Both the position numbers and the translations under genes were made by a program. A stretch of DNA of 64,000 nt, taken from positions 2,108,001-2,172,000 of the forward strand of contig OX463813.1 in assembly GCA_949825045.1 (NCBI GenBank), given 5' to 3'. Below the pieces are notes generated by a model. The model ran no database searches, had not been told where the DNA came from, and saw only the letters and a list, made by a program, of their open reading frames with translations. Shown here piece after piece: positions 10,333 through 21,566 of the stretch. The stretch's first letter is position 1. Every line of letters starts with the position of its first letter. Source of the DNA: Argyresthia goedartella (taxonomy: Eukaryota > Arthropoda > Insecta > Lepidoptera > Argyresthiidae).

Positions 10333-10927
10333 TATGTTACCGGAAATATGTTTAATGCAGGTATTCTATATATTTTACCTAGGCAATATATATAAAACCT
10401 GGGGCGTTCAGGCAATGCATGGAATATTTTTGATATTAATATCCATATATATTCTACCTAGGTAATATATACAATGCCCAGGGATAATATAAGAATACCC
10501 ACTTGGCCAACGGCAATGTGGAAAAAAATAGATTTTGGTAGAATATCAGGCAAAATACTAAGGGGTGAGCGAAGCGAAACCCTCTTTTTTCTTTATGTTT
10601 ATGTTGAACATGTAAGAACGACAAAAATACTTAGTTTTAAGTATTTTTTGTGTTAGGTTGAATATGTAACAACACCAAAAAGTACTTGGTTTTAAGTATT
10701 TTTGTTGTTCTTACATGTTCAACCTAACACGAAGGATAAAGGGGGCTTCCCTTCGCTAACCCCCTTTACCCTACACCTAATCTACCGCAGTGTTTTACGC
10801 TTTTACATACATTACCGGCTGCGCATTGGGTATTATATTCAAACATTACCTGCACGTTTTAGGCATATTATATATATTTCCCAGGGATTAAATATAATAC
10901 CGGATTATAGAGATTTCCGGTAACATA
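10333..10927. mobile_element. MITE with 15 bp terminal inverted repeats, copy B
   Basis: Duplicate of 2611-3205 with the same termini and internal palindromes. The small plus-strand ORFs inside are not coding: they are AT-rich and without domains. Confidence 0.65.
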
Positions 10928-11374
10928 AACAGTCGGAAGCCGATCCAGATTAACCATTTAGATTATTACTAGACTGCGCAACAATAGAGTAATAATTTTT
11001 ACTTTCGTTTCGAGCGTAGTTTAATGTGACCATTTAGCACACACTAAAGACCACGGCTCGACCGATTTTAACATAAAAGGTGTTGTTGGATTTTTCTAAA
11101 TTGAAGAAGGGCCAAGGTTTGTAGAATTTATAAATATGGCTCATGCTGGGAGTACAAAGCTCGTTTTTAGGGTTCCGTACATTAAAAAGGTATTATTTTT
11201 TAAAGATATATATATAGTATGTATTTACCTAAATATTACAGGTAAACTATAGAGAAATGTATGGTTGCAATAGAGGGGAACAATGAAGGGAAAACTATTT
11301 TTTTGTATGTTGGTTCGCGAGTCCGACTTACAAGTCTGTTTTTTTTACCATAACGCTTTTAAGTCGACACAAAC

Positions 11375-12115
11375 TCCTTAATAGTAGTTTATGTGACTGA
11401 TACATAATGAAGTGCATCAAAACTCGAGAGTGGGCTTAGGTTTGGGTGGGATAATATCACTCGAGAGTTTTAATGCCTAAATAAGTTGCGTCGGCGTTCG
11501 AAATTTGAATGTCATGATATGTAGAAAATTTACACCTTATGGTCATAATGTTCAATATTCAGATAAGAAATGAGTTTTTACAAAGTAGTTTAACAGTATG
11601 CTGATCGTAACGTGCGGTTTTTGGACGCAGTTAAGAGAATTTATGATACGTGTGTAGATAATAGTAGTTTATGTGACTGCTACATAATGGAGGGCATTAA
11701 TACTCGAGAGTGGATTTATGAAACGAGCCGAAGGCGAGTTTCATAATAATATCACTCGAGAGTTTTAATGCCTAGTTATGTACAGTTACATACACTAGTT
11801 TATCTACACACATATCATAAGCTCTCTTTGATGTGTTCAGGAACCGATTGTTTGACCGGCATTGTGGCATTGAGTTGTTTAGCTTGTTCTGTAGTACCAA
11901 CTTCACAGATAAAGTAGGGGCGATACGCAGGCGGGCGTCGGCGTTCGGAATTTGAATGTCATAATATGTAGAAAATTTACACATTATGGTTATTATGCTC
12001 AATATTCAGGTAAGAAATGAGTTTTTACAAAGTAGTTTAACATTATGCTGATCGTAACGTGCGGTTTTTGGATGCAGTAAAGAGGGTTTATGATACGTGT
12101 GTAGATAAACGCATT
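11375..12115. repeat. Array of composite hairpin/TIR elements, copy B
   Basis: Counterpart of 3641-4820 but one full 447 bp unit shorter: one short unit plus one complete unit. Same inverted-repeat termini. The copy-number difference is the largest single difference between the 7 kb repeats. Confidence 0.75.
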
Positions 12116-13210
12116 AAAATGCAGAATAAAGCCTCTTAACTTCACTGTACATAATTTCAAGTGTACACGTTTTATTTATATCCAAAATCTAGCAGAAAGA
12201 TAGCCTATCCTCAGTCTGTGTTTACATAGTGGAAATTAATTAACGCTTCCCCTGTGCCTTTCCCACTCAATGCTCAACTTCCACATTGTTGTGAGCAAGG
12301 AGGCTTGCAGACTCACAACTTAATTGCGCATGAAAACATGCGCTGAGCGAATCATGTCAGGATAACTATGTTGTCAAGTATTTATCCTCACACATATCAA
12401 AAATCCTCTATAATGCGTTGAAAAACCGCAAATTTCGACCAGCTTTAAAGTAAACTGTGGTGTTAGAATACATTTCTTAACTGTGAAAATTGTATTATTG
12501 CACCTTAATAACATCAAATTCGATGTTCTTATTACATTAAAATTTCGAATATCTCTGAAAAACAAAGCAGTTTGATTTGAGCTCAATTCTAATATCAGTT
12601 GAGATTTTTCTATACGTATAAATTAAATGTCAATACCGCAATGCCGGTCGTTATATGCGGCTTCTGTAAACATCATAGAGAGCTTATAATAAGTGTATTC
12701 ATAAAGCAGGGTATATAACTGTACATAATTAGGCATTAAAACACACGTGTGATATTATTATGAAACCCATATTTTAATTCCTTTCATTATGTAACAGTCT
12801 CATGAACTAATATTAGTTATGTTCATCATATGATCGTCATATAAGCATTGAAATATAATTGTATCAACTTAAGAATCGATATCAGAGGCTAATTGTTCTA
12901 TCAGTCTAATTACACTAAGGGCGACTTGCACCAGACTTTTGACAGCCGCTAATAATACAGTTTAAATACAGCTTAACAAAAACACGGTCCAGTTACGTAG
13001 TCAAGCACGGTAAAGGTATTGCCTAACAGCCAGGCATATTCCATCCATTCCCGCTTAGCATAGCCATGTTGTATGCCAAGAAACCAGAGTGTATGGTCAT
13101 GCTCACTAAAATTTATTTTCTTGTGGCGGCTCTGTGTAGCGGATTGCTCCCCTCCCTCAAAAATGGCGAGGGGGGTGATGGCTGGTGCACAAGTCATACA
13201 TACATAAGTT

Positions 13211-13524
13211 ATGTTCATTGACCTCAAAGATGTCTGTGACATTGAGAGGGAGAGTAGGGCGCTGGCTGTTCACTGTAACATGCTGGCTCGCAGGTTCGCT
13301 CGTTGTAGTAAAGAATCAAAATTAACATTGTTCAGGGCATACGGCCAATCTTACTACACGTGCAGCCTGTGGGTCAACTATACGCAGGGTGCATACAGCG
13401 CCCTACGTGTTCAGTACAACAATGCGTTTAGGGTGGTAATGGGGCTGCCGCGGTACTGCAGCGCCTCAGGCATGTATGCGGAGGCAAGGGTCGACGGCTT
13501 TGCCGCGATCATTAGGAAACGCAG
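13211..13524 (+). pseudogene. LINE ORF2 C-terminal fragment, copy B
   Basis: Same as 5936-6249 with one visible substitution (a K to T codon). It ends at the GCAG target site (13521-13524). The other half of the interrupted gene resumes at GCAG 37691-37694, so 13525-37690 is inserted DNA. Confidence 0.85.
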
Positions 13525-15220
13525 TGTAACGGCACAAAGGCTAAGGTCGAGCCACCGCTATCAGTAGCTATGATCGTCTATTCTATCTACCCCAAAATGA
13601 GATGTCCCGATTCAGCTGTAAGATTTGTAAGTTAAGAATGATAAGTCTGAATTTCTCGTTCGTTGAGAAGTTCGTTAGGCGTACAATAGTCGAACGAAGT
13701 TTGGTTCAGGAAGTTACAGTTTCAAGTTAGACAGAGAAAGCATATATGTCCGCGAGCCGGTAATTCGCATCAGTCAGCGGTGTATTGCGCCAGATCAATC
13801 GTTGTTATATTTTATGTGTGATGGTACCATTTGGTTTTTGTATATATGGGCGCTTGGAACTTCTTTTAGTGGTCGACCACAGTTTATAATATTTGTTTGT
13901 GATATCGTATAGATATCCGTCGTAGTTTTACGACGTGAGTACTCAATGATATTTCATGTGCTCGCTAGTAGCGGCTTGTGGTGGTTCCAATTATATATTT
14001 GGTTCACGGCAATAACGATCCAAAAAGACCGGTTTACACAATTGCGATTTGATTTTCCGAAATGGGTTCTGAACTAGCGGTTACCTCAAAAGGTCCGTAA
14101 CGTTTTGAAACCTTCAACTCTGCGCAATTTGAGTTGGATGTTATCGAAACGTAGTCATTATTGCTTTAGGAGATCTAACCCACACCATAGCGAAATGCAT
14201 ACTTCGGTAAATTCCGATCTATGAATTCCACTAGCCACAGCACGTCCTCGACTGAGCCTAATCATATATATTTGACTCAGCCTACACATTAGAAATTTAA
14301 GCGAAATTTACATTTAATTTAAAGATGCAACTTGAATCCAACCTGACCCAAGGCAAAGCATAACACCTACCCGGTCCTAAACAATGAACTTTAGACTATA
14401 AATTGATCTCTTAGCGCGTCCCCGACAACACTCAAATGTCAAAATATCAACAGGATATGTTATCTGTGTTGACACCGGTTTAACTTTGTTCTGAATTTGT
14501 TATTTCCATCCGCGGAACCTCATCGATCAAACAGTCTCCCTATGCCCTGCCAACCTAGGTTTAGCCGCAACTAAACTCCTGTCTAGCCTAGTCTAAAATC
14601 CTAGTGTTATACCACGTCCATTATCGACACCACTCGAAAATGGTTGAGTTTGATTTGAATGTGCTTGTATGTTTAATGACTGTGTGTGTGGGAATTTCAA
14701 AACTCGCTACTCGAAAGGAATGAGGAGAAGATTAGCCCGCGAATATCCTAAGAGCCAATCCAGGAACCCTATGGTGAAGGAAAAAGGAATTTAGGGTCGC
14801 TCCAAGCCCAGACTCAGACTCAGATCAGTTAACCTACAAGTTCTTATCTAACGACCCAAGGGTAGTTTTGGAATTTGGGGTAGGTTGATATAAAGGATAG
14901 GAACCGAGGTATATCTCGGCGCTTCAGACATCACGAAAAACCACTGAAACTTCGCAATCACAATTCGTAGTTCTGACGCGTACCACGGCAGACAAAACTG
15001 TTTAGAACTCGTGAAAGACGACTGTCACAGTAGCTAGACGCTGAGACTGAATGCTCTCCCTTCCCCCGCCATCGTATTTATACACCCCACACGTCTGAAA
15101 GAAAAAATATGGCGTCCTTTGCGAAAACGCTCTGCCCATGCGAAGCTTCTTATCACTAACTACACAGGGTCTAATTTCAACCATGCCATGCAGATCCGCC
15201 GTTCTACAAATTGTGTGTAC
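13525..15220 (-). repeat. Old gypsy-type element: left LTR, first segment
   Basis: Begins TGTAACGG after the 4 bp site GCAG and is split at GTAC (15217-15220) by the plus-strand gypsy. It resumes at 34825 and ends CCATTACA at 35354. Total length is about 2,226 bp with short inverted ends TGTAA/TTACA, unusually long for a gypsy LTR. On the element's own (minus) strand this is the 3' LTR, preceded by a G-rich polypurine tract at 35355-35366. No coding frames of note. Confidence 0.75.
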
Positions 15221-15455
15221 TGTTATAACCGAATGTAGTTTGCAGTAAACGCTGACTTAAGCTAATTCATTTTATATAAAACTGTTTTCGATAGAGACTG
15301 GCAGTAGTCACCCCACAACCTTTGTCCGATACATACATTGTAAACTCTCGTTATTTTTGTCTAAAATTCGGTGTGTAGTACAGTGAAATAAATTTATTCA
15401 GCAGCAGTAATAAAAGTGTTTTTTTAAAAAGGATCCACGGAGCGCCATCCTTACA
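15221..15455 (+). repeat. 5' LTR of the env-bearing gypsy element
   Basis: 235 bp, TGTTATAACCG to CCATCCTTACA, preceded by GTAC (15217-15220). A likely polyadenylation signal (AATAAA) lies near 15388. Almost identical to 34586-34820. Confidence 0.95.
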
Positions 15456-15459
15456 AATT

Positions 15460-15477
15460 TGGTGTCAGAAGTGGGAT
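15460..15477 (+). promoter_or_regulatory. Primer binding site, tRNA-Leu
   Basis: TGGTGTCAGAAGTGGGAT, four bases after the LTR, is complementary to the 3' end of insect tRNA-Leu (ending ATCCCACTTCTGACACCA), over 18 bases. Family knowledge: mdg3-type elements use tRNA-Leu, whereas classical errantiviruses use tRNA-Ser. Confidence 0.85.
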
Positions 15478-16233
15478 CTCAGGAAAACTCGTGAGTACTG
15501 AGATTCATAGGTGTTAGGCGCGTCGCGAAATAACTTCCCGCCTGACAACCATTTAGTGGCTCTGTGGAGTAAGGTCCTTTAATAGACAGTGGTCGACGTT
15601 AAGACTTGGGCATACAAGCCTAAGCCCGCGCTGCTGCTCTCGAGGTCGACGATAAGTCTCCGCTGCCAGGCGCGAGCCCGCATCTCATCCTGGACGCTTC
15701 CTGCTGCTGTGGTCGACGTTAAGTCTCCGCTTTCGAGTGTGAGCCCGCACCACAATTGTCTGCACCACCACCGTCTTCATAAACGGACGGGTGAACCAAT
15801 CATCATCATCATCAGCTCATATTGACTTTCCACGTGGAAGTCAACGGGATCACGAACAACGCAACGTGACTTCGAGGTACTCCGTAATACGACTCCCTGG
15901 GTCGCCGGGCCTTCGACGTCCTGTTGACGTCATTACTGCGTCGCACTGCAGTTGCCGTGCGCCGTTTCTACGCGGTTTTTGAAAAAAGCCGTTCGTCAAA
16001 ATGTTCGTGAGTGCCGTCATCATTCTGTGAGTTATTTTATCTATTCCTAACTTTCTAATTGAAGTGAATGTGCAAGTGATTTTTACAAGTTTTACAACTA
16101 TATACATCAAGATTTATTTTTACAAACTTTCTATAACTATTTTTAAAGTGCAATCACACTTTCTACTGTAGTTTACATTTTTATTGATTGTGTTTTCTGC
16201 TGATCTGTACTACATTACAAAAGCTGTAACTTA
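15478..16233 (+). other. Untranslated leader of the env-bearing gypsy element
   Basis: About 750 bases between primer site and gag. Probably holds the packaging signal and the splice donor for env mRNA (inference). Includes two repeats of GTGGTCGACGTTAAG (15588 and 15709) and a (TCA)n run at 15798-15812. Small frames here are not supported as genes. Confidence 0.6.
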
Positions 16234-17295
16234 ATGTCGACTGGAAAAGAAGTAAAATTAGAAGAAGAAGCCGATAAATTAACTACATCTGATTCAGAAA
16301 GTTCCTCTTCTGAAAGCCAAAACCAAAGCCCCAAAGTAACAATTAGAAAAAAAGAAAAACCCAAAATGACTTCATCAATTACTCTTTCGTTCCTGACCAA
16401 ATTCATAAAACCCTATAATGGGGACCGCGAGTTGTTGCCAGCATTCTTGACTAATTGCGAAAACGCATTCTCATTAGCTAGTACAGATCAACAGGATGTT
16501 TTATGCAAGTATATCGTGTCACAACTTGAGGGCAAGGCGCAGTTAGCCTGCTGCCTCAAGAAATTCAGTACTTGGCCTGAAATCAAACAATTCCTTAAGG
16601 CCACGTTTGGAGAGAAAAAACATTCAACTCATTTGCTCGTCGACTTACAAAATTGCAAGCAATTTCCCACAGAAGATGTGACACAATATTCATTACGTGT
16701 TGAATCATGTCTCACACGTTTACAGTGTGATATACATTATAGTTGCGACGATGACAAAGAATTAATCGGCAGATTAGCCGCTATGGAGGATCTTGCCCTT
16801 AACACATTTTTGTTGGGAATGAATTCCAACTACTCTCACATAGTGCGCTGTAGGAATCCAAAGACCCTATCAGATGCTATAACTCATGCTATTGAGGAAG
16901 AAAAGCTTTATAAACTTTCTAAACTAGCACAACGCCAAAATAAGCAGTGCTCTATTTGCCAGAAGTCTGGACATTTGGCCTCTGATTGTTACAAAAATAA
17001 AGCGAAAACTTCAAGTCCTAATTTCCATCACGTAAATTCGAATCCTCATGTTGCTCAAAGAAACAACCAGAATTCAAGGTTTTCCTCGAACATAACTTGC
17101 GTATATTGCAAGAAACACGGTCACTTGATCGGCGAGTGTCGCAAACTTAAGTATAAAAATAATCAAAACGCCGCCGACTCCCACGACGCTGCATCGCCAA
17201 GCGCAGGTGCATTTCACAACAACGCGGCAAACAATAGTCGCTCTAATGTTCATGTTGTTAGCGTTTCTTCTGATGACCAAGTTGATTTAAACTAA
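16234..17295 (+). CDS. gag: Gag polyprotein of env-bearing gypsy element
   Basis: 353 codons, ATG to TAA. Residues 1-48 are acidic/serine-rich then lysine-rich. The capsid-like region is roughly 50-230. Two zinc knuckles of the CX2CX4HX4C type follow at C239-C252 and C289-C302, then an Asn/Ala-rich tail. Gag forms the particle, and the knuckles bind genomic RNA. Classical errantivirus Gags usually lack such knuckles, so this element groups by Gag with mdg3/mag-type gypsy lineages (inference). Its last codons overlap a TTTAAAC heptamer leading into pol by -1 frameshift. Open throughout, so possibly functional. Confidence 0.93.
   Translation: MSTGKEVKLEEEADKLTTSDSESSSSESQNQSPKVTIRKKEKPKMTSSITLSFLTKFIKPYNGDRELLPAFLTNCENAFSLASTDQQDVLCKYIVSQLEGKAQLACCLKKFSTWPEIKQFLKATFGEKKHSTHLLVDLQNCKQFPTEDVTQYSLRVESCLTRLQCDIHYSCDDDKELIGRLAAMEDLALNTFLLGMNSNYSHIVRCRNPKTLSDAITHAIEEEKLYKLSKLAQRQNKQCSICQKSGHLASDCYKNKAKTSSPNFHHVNSNPHVAQRNNQNSRFSSNITCVYCKKHGHLIGECRKLKYKNNQNAADSHDAASPSAGAFHNNAANNSRSNVHVVSVSSDDQVDLN
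17286..17292 (+). promoter_or_regulatory. -1 ribosomal frameshift site TTTAAAC at the gag stop
   Basis: The heptamer is in the correct phase relative to gag (T TTA AAC) and is followed at once by the gag stop TAA (17293-17295). A -1 slip enters the frame that runs through 17292-17543 and, past one TAG, the whole of pol. TTTAAAC is a canonical slippery heptamer; no downstream pseudoknot was folded. Confidence 0.75.
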
Positions 17296-17726
17296 ACACT
17301 GTTTCGGTCTCGTGTCTGCCGGAACAATGTAATAATGTAAACGACACGAATGATAAGCCTTCTATAGGTAAACCCCGTGATCTTAAATTATCCCCAGCAC
17401 GGAAGATTAAAAATCAACCCTATGCTCTTAAATTACCCCCAGCACAGATGATGGAAAATGAATCTCGACAAATTGACCAGTCTTTGTCTACTGAGTTCTC
17501 AGCAAAGTTGCAAGGTCGCACCTGTAGCACACACGCCGTGGCATAGGATTCTTCTGCACCTTCCCCTCAGTCAGAACCTTATTTCACTGAGTTTTCAACT
17601 AAGCTACCAGGCAGCACCTGTAAAAATCAGGGTTTTGATGCGCCTCTACCTCAGTCTAAAATTCAAGACAAAAGACTCAAATCTTGTGTTCTTAAATCTG
17701 TCCTAACACAAGTTAATCCTGAAATT
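17292..17726 (+). other. Gag-pol linker in the pol frame, with in-frame TAG at 17544-17546
   Basis: The pol frame is open from the slippery site to 17543, meets TAG, then is open again from 17547 onward. The linker contains two internal duplications: LKLSPARK/LKLPPAQM and TEFSAKLQGRTC/TEFSTKLPGSTC. The TAG lies between the second pair. It may be a simple nonsense mutation or be read through. The overlapping 82-codon frame at 17458 is a shadow. Confidence 0.6.
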
Positions 17727-20700
17727 ATGTTTGGTCATTCAAATGAACTTGGAGATTCTAAAACTATTCCCTCTACTCGCGACAAACCGAGTTTTTCTTC
17801 TAGGGATTTTATACGTGAAAAGAGTTATAAAATTAATAACGTGAACAATAAAATATCTTTACCACACGTTTATTTAAAGACACATTTAAATGAAAAGCCT
17901 CTATGCTTTCCTATAGACACTGGGTCCTCAATTTCTATTGTAAAACAGTCAAGTTTGATCAAACCAGTGCTCGGACCGTTAACAGTCACTCTAAAAGGTT
18001 TAAGTGACAACGATTCCACATGTGAATCTCTTGGGTCCATCCAGTTCAATTTTGAACACGTAATTTCCGATAAAAGCAAAATAATATTTGACTTTTTGTT
18101 CCACGCGATTGACGACAAGATCAATCTATATTTTGACGGAATCATAGGTAGTGATTTTATTCGACATTTCAAAATCGACGTGCAGTATTCCACAAATTCA
18201 TTAAACATGCAAGGACACTCGATACCTATATGCTTTAGTAAGCCATCATATGTTATACCTCCACGGTCAGAGATGGTGATTGAATGCGCAATTGCCAATC
18301 TATCAGATTTTTCAGGCCAAAAAGAAGCCTTAATATTAGATCAACAAATTTGTGAAGGTGTGTTCTTAGCAAACTGCATAGTCAATGTCAAATCCAACAA
18401 TAGGGTAATCGTATCAGTATTAAACACTACTGAATCCGAGATTTCAATAGATAACTTCAACGTTCAATTAACAACCCTTGAGTTTCCGTCATCAGACTCA
18501 GATGATGCTCAGCATGAGCTCATTCATCAGCTGAGTTCTTCAAACACTGATCGTTCTAGACAGGTTCTCGAGCAGATTCGATGCTCTCACTTAAACGCAG
18601 AAGAAAAGAAGGCGTTGATGACCTGCCTTTCTAAATATACTGATATATTTCACCTTAATGGTGAATTCCTAACTCATACAGATAAAATTCAACATTCTAT
18701 TAATACCGGGGATGCACCTCCTATCCATGTTAAGTCATACCGGTTCCCAGAAATTCATAAAGAAGAGGTAGAAAGTCAAATAAAAAAAATGCTTGACCAA
18801 AATATAATTCGCCCTTCAACCTCCCCCTGGAATGCACCAGTGTGGGTTGTTCCTAAGAAACTCGATGCCTCTGGCAAGCAAAAATGGCGAATCGTAATTG
18901 ACTATAGACGCCTTAATGACGTCTCAGTTTCAGAGGTTTACCCTCTTCCTCTCATAACAGATATCCTAGACCAGTTAAGTCACTCAAAGTACTTCAGTAC
19001 TCTTGACCTGGCTTCAGGATTTCATCAGCTGTTGCTAGATCCCAAAGATTCTGAAAAAACTGGCTTCAGTGTTACGACTAATGGTATCTCAGGACATTTT
19101 GAATTTACCAGAATGCCCTTTGGTTTAAAAAATGCTCCATCCACATTCCAGAGACTCATGAATTCAGTCCTTTCTGGGCTCCAAGGTCTTCATTGTTATA
19201 TATATTTGGATGACTGCATCTGTTATTCACATGACCTTCAATCTCACATGCAAAAACTAGAACTCATATTTTCAAGATTCAGAGAGGCCAACTTGAAGTT
19301 GCAGCCTGACAAATGTGAATTCTTGCGACGCGAAGTCGCTTATCTCGGGCATGTCATAACCGACAAGGGTGTTTTGCCTAACCCAGACAAGGTAAAGGCT
19401 ATTTCCGGATTCCCTACACCCAAGAACTCGAAAGACATAAAATCTTTTCTAGGACTAACCGGCTATTATAGACGTTTCATAGAGAATTTCTCTCACTTAA
19501 CTAAATCTTTAACCTCATTATTGAAAAAAGACACAGTGTTTCACTGGTCTCATGAACAAGAACAAGCATTCAGCATTCTAAAAGAAAAGTTAGTCTCAGC
19601 ACCATTATTACAGTACCCAGATTTCAGTCAGACATTCATCATAACTACAGATGCTTCTAACTACGCCATTGGCGCAGTAATGTCGCAAGGCGAAATTGGA
19701 AAGGATAAGCCAATAGCATATGCGTCTCGTACATTAAATAAATGCGAAGGAAACTACTCCACGACTGAAAAGGAGCTTCTCGCTATTCTTTTCGGCGTCA
19801 ACACTTTCAGACCATATATTTATGGGTATAAATTTCTAATTGTCACTGACCACCGTCCCCTTACATGGCTTTTCAATGCAAAAGATCCAGGAGGACGTTT
19901 ATTGCGATGGCGATTGAAACTAGAGGAGTATGACTACGAGATAGTTTATAAACCGGGCCGTATAAACTCAAATGCTGATGCTCTATCTCGTAACCCAGTA
20001 AATGCCATCACTCTTTCAGGAATAAATAAGACAACTTATGAACAATTTTTCAAGAAACAATTCACGAAATCAATCTCTAATGATACGCAAATTCAGGCAT
20101 ATAACCAAAGTTTAACTTCCACGAAACTTAAATCGATAGCTTGTCCAGTTTCTCTAGATTTTGATAGCTCTATGCCGCACAGCGAACAACTGTTATCCGT
20201 AGTAAACAATTCCGCCGAGCTCTTATCAGCCGAACGGGAACTTGAAACCGTGCAGTCAGTTGTGGCGACTAATAAGAAGCTCTATTTCTTATACACTAAA
20301 ATCCATCATTATGATGAAACGAGTTACAGAACTATTTATAATTTATTACTCAAATTGAGAGACTTGATCATTTCTGAAGATGATTATGATAAGGAGCTAG
20401 CTATTTCAGATTTTACAGAACCTTTCACCAAGCTAGCTTATGTAAAAATATATAATATGATATCATACATATTTCATGGCACAAACATAAAAGTACATAT
20501 CTATAAAAACCAAATTCGTTATCCTACTCCGGCCGAGGTTCCAAATATCCTGAAAGAAAATCACGGCACGACCATAGCTGGTCACCCAGGAGTAAAACGC
20601 ATGCTCAACAGAATCAAAGCTTCGTTTTATTGGAAAAGCATGAGGGCAGATATTGAACGTTTCGTAAAAGATTGCAGATTATGTCAAGTAAATAAGCCAC

Positions 20701-21566
20701 TACGAGCTTCCAACAAAGCACCCATGGTGATAACATCCTCGAGCACTAAGCCATTCGAGAGATTAGCTCTAGATATTGTTGGAATTTTGCCTGAAGCTGG
20801 CCTTCAAAAATTCAGGTACATTTTAACTCTTCAGGATGACTTAACGAAATTTTCTTGTGCCTATCCTATGATAACCTCTACTACTGATGAGATTGCACGT
20901 AACCTCATACATTTCTTCTCACTATTTTCATTTCCAAAAATGATCCTCACAGACCAAGGCACATGCTTCACATCTGAATTATTTAAACAATTGACTGAAA
21001 TTCTTAAGATCAAAAACTTATTCTCTACACCTTATCACCCTCAAACAAATGGCGCTCTAGAGCGTAGTCACGCGACTCTTAAGGAGTACCTTAAGTCTTT
21101 CGTAAATGAAAATCACGACGATTGGCATTGCTATCTAGCAACTGCAATACTAGCTTATAATACAACTCCGCATTATACAACAGAATTCACTCCGTTTGAA
21201 CTATTGTATGGCCATAAACCTTCCATTCCCAGTAGTTTATACGATTCAAGTGATAGCACAACATATGCCGAATATATACGCGCTTTACAGTACAGAATGA
21301 AGTACTCCCGTGAAAAAGCTTTAGAAAATATTACTAAAAGTAAAGAACAATCAAAAAGATACTATGATGTTTCATCCAGAACAAAAACGTATAAATCAGG
21401 AGATATGGTTTACATTAAACAACATCATAGGCTGCGCAAGGCCCTGTCCTCAATCTGGAAAGGACCTTATAAGATAGTTAAAGTAAATGACAAGAATAAT
21501 GTTACAGTCAGCATAAATAGGAAACATGTGAAATATCACATTAATGAAATAAAGTTAACACAATAA
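17547..21566 (+). CDS. pol: Pol polyprotein (protease, RT, RNase H, integrase)
   Basis: First ATG at 17727 gives 1279 codons; the frame itself is open from 17547 and is normally fused to gag by frameshift. Positions from that ATG: aspartic protease DTGS at 64-67; RT about 330-510 with the YLDD catalytic motif at 493-496; RNase H with TDAS at 641-644 and DHRPL at 708-712; DALSR at 751-755. The integrase zinc-binding HHCC is H946, H953, C983, C986, and the catalytic DDE is D1016, D1076, E1112, followed by a C-terminal domain. All catalytic residues are present and there is no internal stop, so the enzyme could be active if the upstream TAG (17544) is bypassed. Ends four bases before the likely env splice acceptor. 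Confidence 0.95.
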   Translation, partial: DSSAPSPQSEPYFTEFSTKLPGSTCKNQGFDAPLPQSKIQDKRLKSCVLKSVLTQVNPEIMFGHSNELGDSKTIPSTRDKPSFSSRDFIREKSYKINNVNNKISLPHVYLKTHLNEKPLCFPIDTGSSISIVKQSSLIKPVLGPLTVTLKGLSDNDSTCESLGSIQFNFEHVISDKSKIIFDFLFHAIDDKINLYFDGIIGSDFIRHFKIDVQYSTNSLNMQGHSIPICFSKPSYVIPPRSEMVIECAIANLSDFSGQKEALILDQQICEGVFLANCIVNVKSNNRVIVSVLNTTESEISIDNFNVQLTTLEFPSSDSDDAQHELIHQLSSSNTDRSRQVLEQIRCSHLNAEEKKALMTCLSKYTDIFHLNGEFLTHTDKIQHSINTGDAPPIHVKSYRFPEIHKEEVESQIKKMLDQNIIRPSTSPWNAPVWVVPKKLDASGKQKWRIVIDYRRLNDVSVSEVYPLPLITDILDQLSHSKYFSTLDLASGFHQLLLDPKDSEKTGFSVTTNGISGHFEFTRMPFGLKNAPSTFQRLMNSVLSGLQGLHCYIYLDDCICYSHDLQSHMQKLELIFSRFREANLKLQPDKCEFLRREVAYLGHVITDKGVLPNPDKVKAISGFPTPKNSKDIKSFLGLTGYYRRFIENFSHLTKSLTSLLKKDTVFHWSHEQEQAFSILKEKLVSAPLLQYPDFSQTFIITTDASNYAIGAVMSQGEIGKDKPIAYASRTLNKCEGNYSTTEKELLAILFGVNTFRPYIYGYKFLIVTDHRPLTWLFNAKDPGGRLLRWRLKLEEYDYEIVYKPGRINSNADALSRNPVNAITLSGINKTTYEQFFKKQFTKSISNDTQIQAYNQSLTSTKLKSIACPVSLDFDSSMPHSEQLLSVVNNSAELLSAERELETVQSVVATNKKLYFLYTKIHHYDETSYRTIYNLLLKLRDLIISEDDYDKELAISDFTEPFTKLAYVKIYNMISYIFHGTNIKVHIYKNQIRYPTPAEVPNILKENHGTTIAGHPGVKRMLNRIKASFYWKSMRADIERFVKDCRLCQVNKPLRASNKAPMVITSSSTKPFERLALDIVGILPEAGLQKFRYILTLQDDLTKFSCAYPMITSTTDEIARNLIHFFSLFSFPKMILTDQGTCFTSELFKQLTEILKIKNLFSTPYHPQTNGALERSHATLKEYLKSFVNENHDDWHCYLATAILAYNTTPHYTTEFTPFELLYGHKPSIPSSLYDSSDSTTYAEYIRALQYRMKYSREKALENITKSKEQSKRYYDVSSRTKTYKSGDMVYIKQHHRLRKALSSIWKGPYKIVKVNDKNNVTVSINRKHVKYHINEIKLTQ

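Larger units (their letters stand above)
9124..15808 (+). repeat. Large direct repeat, copy B (~6.7 kb)
   Basis: Second copy of the unit at 1418-8529, same order and orientation: LINE 3' end, SINE, MITE, hairpin/TIR array, LINE ORF2 tail, long LTR, gypsy 5' LTR and leader. It has one full 447 bp array unit fewer than copy A. Its right end continues into the full gypsy element, so copy B keeps the native right-hand context. Confidence 0.9.
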
